Positions 4,454 through 5,933 of a DNA stretch of 5,933 nt are shown piece by piece. The notes under the pieces were generated by a model. The model ran no database searches. It saw nothing but the letters and a program-made list of their open reading frames with translations, and was not told the DNA's origin. The DNA lies in NCBI GenBank assembly GCA_964610165.1, contig CAZSUZ010000050.1:1-5933 (forward strand), read 5' to 3'. The translations under genes and the position numbers were made by a program. Numbering within the stretch: position 1 is the stretch's first letter; every line of letters begins with the position of its first letter. The stretch comes from MFZZ01 sp964610165. Lineage in GTDB: Bacteria > Patescibacteriota > Microgenomatia > UBA1406 > GWC2-37-13.

Positions 4454-4795
4454 ATGGAAAAAATAATAATTAAGTTAGATGTAAGCAAGATTGATAAATC
4501 AAAGATTGTAACTAAAACATTTACAACAAAGACTGGGGAAACAGTGACAAAGAAAGTTTTAGATTTAGAAATTGTGCCATTAAAAGGAACAAGACTTGTA
4601 AAAGACGGAGATACATACCAGTTACTCAAAACTCATTTTGTGGCGGAAACACAAACAAAAGAAGAGAGAGCAAATAAAATTAAGTCTAAAATAATTGGAG
4701 AGGGATTAATGTTTAAGAATAAGGTAGTACAAAAGGTCGAGGAAGACATAATGCCAGAAACTGAACAAATTGATGACAGTGAAATTCCTTTCTAA
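4454..4795 (+). CDS. Putative ssDNA-binding accessory protein with SSB-like tail
   Basis: This 113-residue protein has a beta-rich body. Strands 'IIIKLDV' and 'KKVLDLEIVPL' are followed by 'YQLLKTHFVAETQTKEER' and a 'IIGEGLMF' turn, then an acidic linker and the extreme C-terminus 'EQIDDSEIPF'. That ending closely mimics the conserved acidic tip of bacterial SSB (DDDIPF), which docks partner proteins. The body could be a small OB-fold, but the usual SSB sequence motifs are not visible, so homology is unproven. Its position directly after the exonuclease fits a phage single-strand binding protein that protects resected DNA or recruits host proteins through its tail. The next gene starts 1 base after its TAA. 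There is no Shine-Dalgarno. Confidence 0.7.
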   Translation: MEKIIIKLDVSKIDKSKIVTKTFTTKTGETVTKKVLDLEIVPLKGTRLVKDGDTYQLLKTHFVAETQTKEERANKIKSKIIGEGLMFKNKVVQKVEEDIMPETEQIDDSEIPF

Positions 4796-4796
4796 C

Positions 4797-4979
4797 ATGA
4801 AAAAGACACAATACAATGTAGTACTTAGACACTTAATAAAATACGGCTATGTAACTAGAAATTGGTGTCTTAGACGGTATATCAGTAGGTTATCAGGAAT
4901 AATATATGTTCTAAAGAAGCAAGGTTATAGGTTTGAAATTAGTAGAAAGGGTGGGGATTATAAATATATACTAGAATGA
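4797..4979 (+). CDS. Helix-turn-helix (winged) small protein
   Basis: This 60-residue basic protein reads as a compact winged helix. 'TQYNVVLRHLIKYGYVTRNWCLRRY' leads to 'ISRLSGIIYVLKKQGYRFEI', followed by a 'RKGGDYKYIL' beta wing. The order of helix 1, a short helix 2, a recognition helix rich in R/S/L with 'L+++GY.I', and a glycine-bearing wing is typical of the small phage helix-turn-helix domains that often sit in recombination and replication operons. The ATG at 4797, one base after the previous stop, is chosen over an in-frame ATG at 4770, which would overlap the upstream gene by 26 bases. Its TGA overlaps the next start in an ATGA. It may be a regulator or a DNA-binding accessory factor. 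Confidence 0.75.
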   Translation: MKKTQYNVVLRHLIKYGYVTRNWCLRRYISRLSGIIYVLKKQGYRFEISRKGGDYKYILE

Positions 4980-5455
4980 TTTTCTATGGTACATCACGAG
5001 AATTAGCTTTCAAGCCTTCGAACACAAAAGTGTGGCTTGATTACCTTGAAAAGAATGATGGAAAAAAGCTAGTTATTGAAGTGGAGTTAGAAAAAGGAGT
5101 TAGGACTTCACTACAAAATAGAGCAATGCATAAAGGTTTTGGTTTGGTTGCGGAAACATTGAACAATGCGGGTTTGGATATGAAAAAAGTACTAAAGCCA
5201 GAAGTAGATATTCCTTGGACAACAGAAAGTGTAAAGAAGTTTTTATTCAAACCTATACAAAAGATAATGACAGGAAAGGAGTCTACCACAGAGCTAAATA
5301 AGGTAAGTGAAATAGATGAGACTTGGGAGGTGATGATGAGACATTTAATGGAGAAACACCACATTGACTACATACCATTTCCCAAAAAAGAAAAAGAGGA
5401 ATTTAAGATTGAGAGTATTTATCCAGAGAATAACTTAGGAGAAACTAGATTTTAA
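4976..5455 (+). CDS. NinB-like recombination protein
   Basis: This 159-residue protein has the NinB (lambda Orf) layout. It has an N-terminal beta-rich part and a 'KKLVIEVELEKGVRTSLQNRAMHKGFGLVAE' strand-helix whose 'R-S/T-x-x-Q-N-R' motif is the family hallmark. A long helical part then reaches 'TTELNKVSEIDETWEVMMRHLMEKHHIDYIPFP', which matches the NinB ending of 'T..L...E...+...+...A...GI..P'. The lambda protein binds single-stranded DNA and SSB and can substitute for RecFOR-type mediators. By analogy this one would load the annealing protein on coated single strands, possibly through the SSB-like tail encoded upstream. It starts inside the previous stop (ATGA), a coupled arrangement. Confidence 0.65.
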   Translation: MIFYGTSRELAFKPSNTKVWLDYLEKNDGKKLVIEVELEKGVRTSLQNRAMHKGFGLVAETLNNAGLDMKKVLKPEVDIPWTTESVKKFLFKPIQKIMTGKESTTELNKVSEIDETWEVMMRHLMEKHHIDYIPFPKKEKEEFKIESIYPENNLGETRF

Positions 5456-5459
5456 CAAA

Positions 5460-5909
5460 ATGGTAAACGCAAAGAAAAAAGGTAATCGAGGTGAAAACAT
5501 TTTTTCAGAATTCTTAAGAGACAATGGTTTCAAAGCGTTTAGAGATGGTGCAAGTGGAGCGTCTACACATAAATCAGATATAGTAAATGGAATGGATTAT
5601 AGTATGGAGGTTAAGACAATAAAGAAAATTAATCTAAAAAAAGCATGGAAGCAAGTTAATATAGATGCATCTGTTGCTCACAATGCACCATTGTTAGCGA
5701 TTCATTTTGACGGAATGCAAGAAAAAGAATGGATTGTGTGTATATCATCATCAGACTGGATAGAAATGGAGAAAATTATACGCCAAACGCCTAAAATTGA
5801 GCCAAAGACAATAAAAACCACATATACCGATAATACTATCAAATATAAAACTCAAAGGGCTATAAATGAATTAAAAGAATTAATTAAAATATTAGAAAAT
5901 GGCAACTAA
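5460..5909 (+). CDS. Hjc-type Holliday junction resolvase
   Basis: This 149-residue PD-(D/E)XK nuclease of the archaeal Hjc type is also found in phages. It opens with 'KKKGNRGENIFSEFLRDNGF', where E12 in the GNRGE motif is the first metal ligand. It continues with 'AFRDGASGAS..KSDI' (D40) and 'SMEVKTIKK' (E50, K52), then 'AWKQV'. This reproduces the Hjc spacing of an N-terminal acid, a Gly/Ser-rich loop, D, and E-x-K. Such enzymes cut four-way junctions symmetrically as dimers, resolving recombination intermediates and replication branches before packaging. Residues about 105-149 form a charged tail beyond the core. Key residues are intact. An AGGAG about 18 bases upstream of the start is too far to be a good ribosome site. 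It overlaps the next gene by 11 bases. Confidence 0.85.
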   Translation: MVNAKKKGNRGENIFSEFLRDNGFKAFRDGASGASTHKSDIVNGMDYSMEVKTIKKINLKKAWKQVNIDASVAHNAPLLAIHFDGMQEKEWIVCISSSDWIEMEKIIRQTPKIEPKTIKTTYTDNTIKYKTQRAINELKELIKILENGN

Positions 5910-5933
5910 AATATATATCAAAGAAACATTTTG
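5899..5933 (+). CDS. Start of a further gene (partial)
   Basis: An ATG at 5899, inside the last codons of the resolvase gene, opens a frame (MATKIYIKETF) that stays open to the right edge of the window. The 'attagaaaATGG' context is like that of other starts here, and overlaps of 10-14 bases occur elsewhere in the operon. Only 11 residues are visible, so no function can be assigned. Confidence 0.5.
   Translation, partial: MATKIYIKETF

Noticed and set aside
4441..4629. Minus-strand open frame of 62 residues
   Set aside because: It is antisense to the SSB-tailed gene, with Ser/Phe/Val-rich shadow composition and no start context. All other genes are on the + strand.
4977..4979. Recoding of TGA (alternative genetic code)
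   Set aside because: TGA here and at 1270-1272 ends genes exactly at a following ATG. Trp is encoded by TGG, and recognised families end at expected lengths.
5041..5364. Minus-strand open frame of 107 residues
   Set aside because: It is antisense to the NinB-like gene, which has a recognisable family motif. The composition is typical of a reverse-strand shadow.
1..5933. CRISPR array or insertion sequence
   Set aside because: No regularly spaced direct repeats, transposase or terminal inverted repeats were seen. The only strong repeats are the local inverted pairs in the leader.

Overview
The window is strongly AT-rich and densely coded. Every supported gene lies on the + strand, most gaps are only a few bases, and many proteins are under 100 residues. 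A complete homologous-recombination module sits downstream of a block of tiny unknown genes. This is the early region of a tailed double-stranded DNA phage or prophage. The host cannot be named. The code looks standard: TGA ends two genes within ATGA start/stop overlaps, and Trp is TGG. Nearly all genes start without a Shine-Dalgarno sequence, after A-rich spacers such as 'taaccATG' or 'taacATG'. That would suit a host lineage that relies little on Shine-Dalgarno pairing, such as some Patescibacteria or Bacteroidota. However, the one clear promoter is of the ordinary sigma-70 type, not the Bacteroidota type.

Layout: positions 1-44 are probably the 3' end of an upstream gene. Positions 51-2490 are an accessory block. 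It holds a small membrane-anchored protein, a double zinc-ribbon protein, a phage protein with a repeated YKTKEDA-like motif, two short unknowns, a 121-residue unknown, a 36-residue ribbon-helix-helix-like ORF nested in another frame, a second Cys-pair protein and an HExxH metallopeptidase-like protein. Positions 2491-2716 are the main non-coding stretch. They contain a DnaA-box match, a promoter with an extended -10, and about 170 bases of leader with strong potential RNA structure.

Three small genes follow at 2717-3136, giving a helical protein, a one-helix membrane peptide and a CxxC/CxxC mini-protein. They were found by reading the frames directly. The recombination module then runs to the end: Rad52-like annealing protein, YqaJ/lambda-type exonuclease, a small protein with an SSB-like acidic tail, a winged-helix-like protein, a NinB-like protein and an Hjc-type Holliday junction resolvase. 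A further gene is cut by the right edge.

How it fits together: the exonuclease would resect double-strand ends. The Rad52-like protein would coat and anneal the single strands, with the SSB-tailed protein as partner. The NinB-like protein and resolvase would act on joint molecules. The most unusual feature is the leader at about 2545-2716. The only good Shine-Dalgarno in the window (AAAGGA, 2704-2709) is buried in the 3' arm of a near-perfect 16-bp hairpin. That hairpin is interleaved with a second 7-bp inverted repeat and overlapped by a possible 24-codon leader ORF. This has the layout of a translational switch at the head of the recombination operon. It is inferred from sequence alone.
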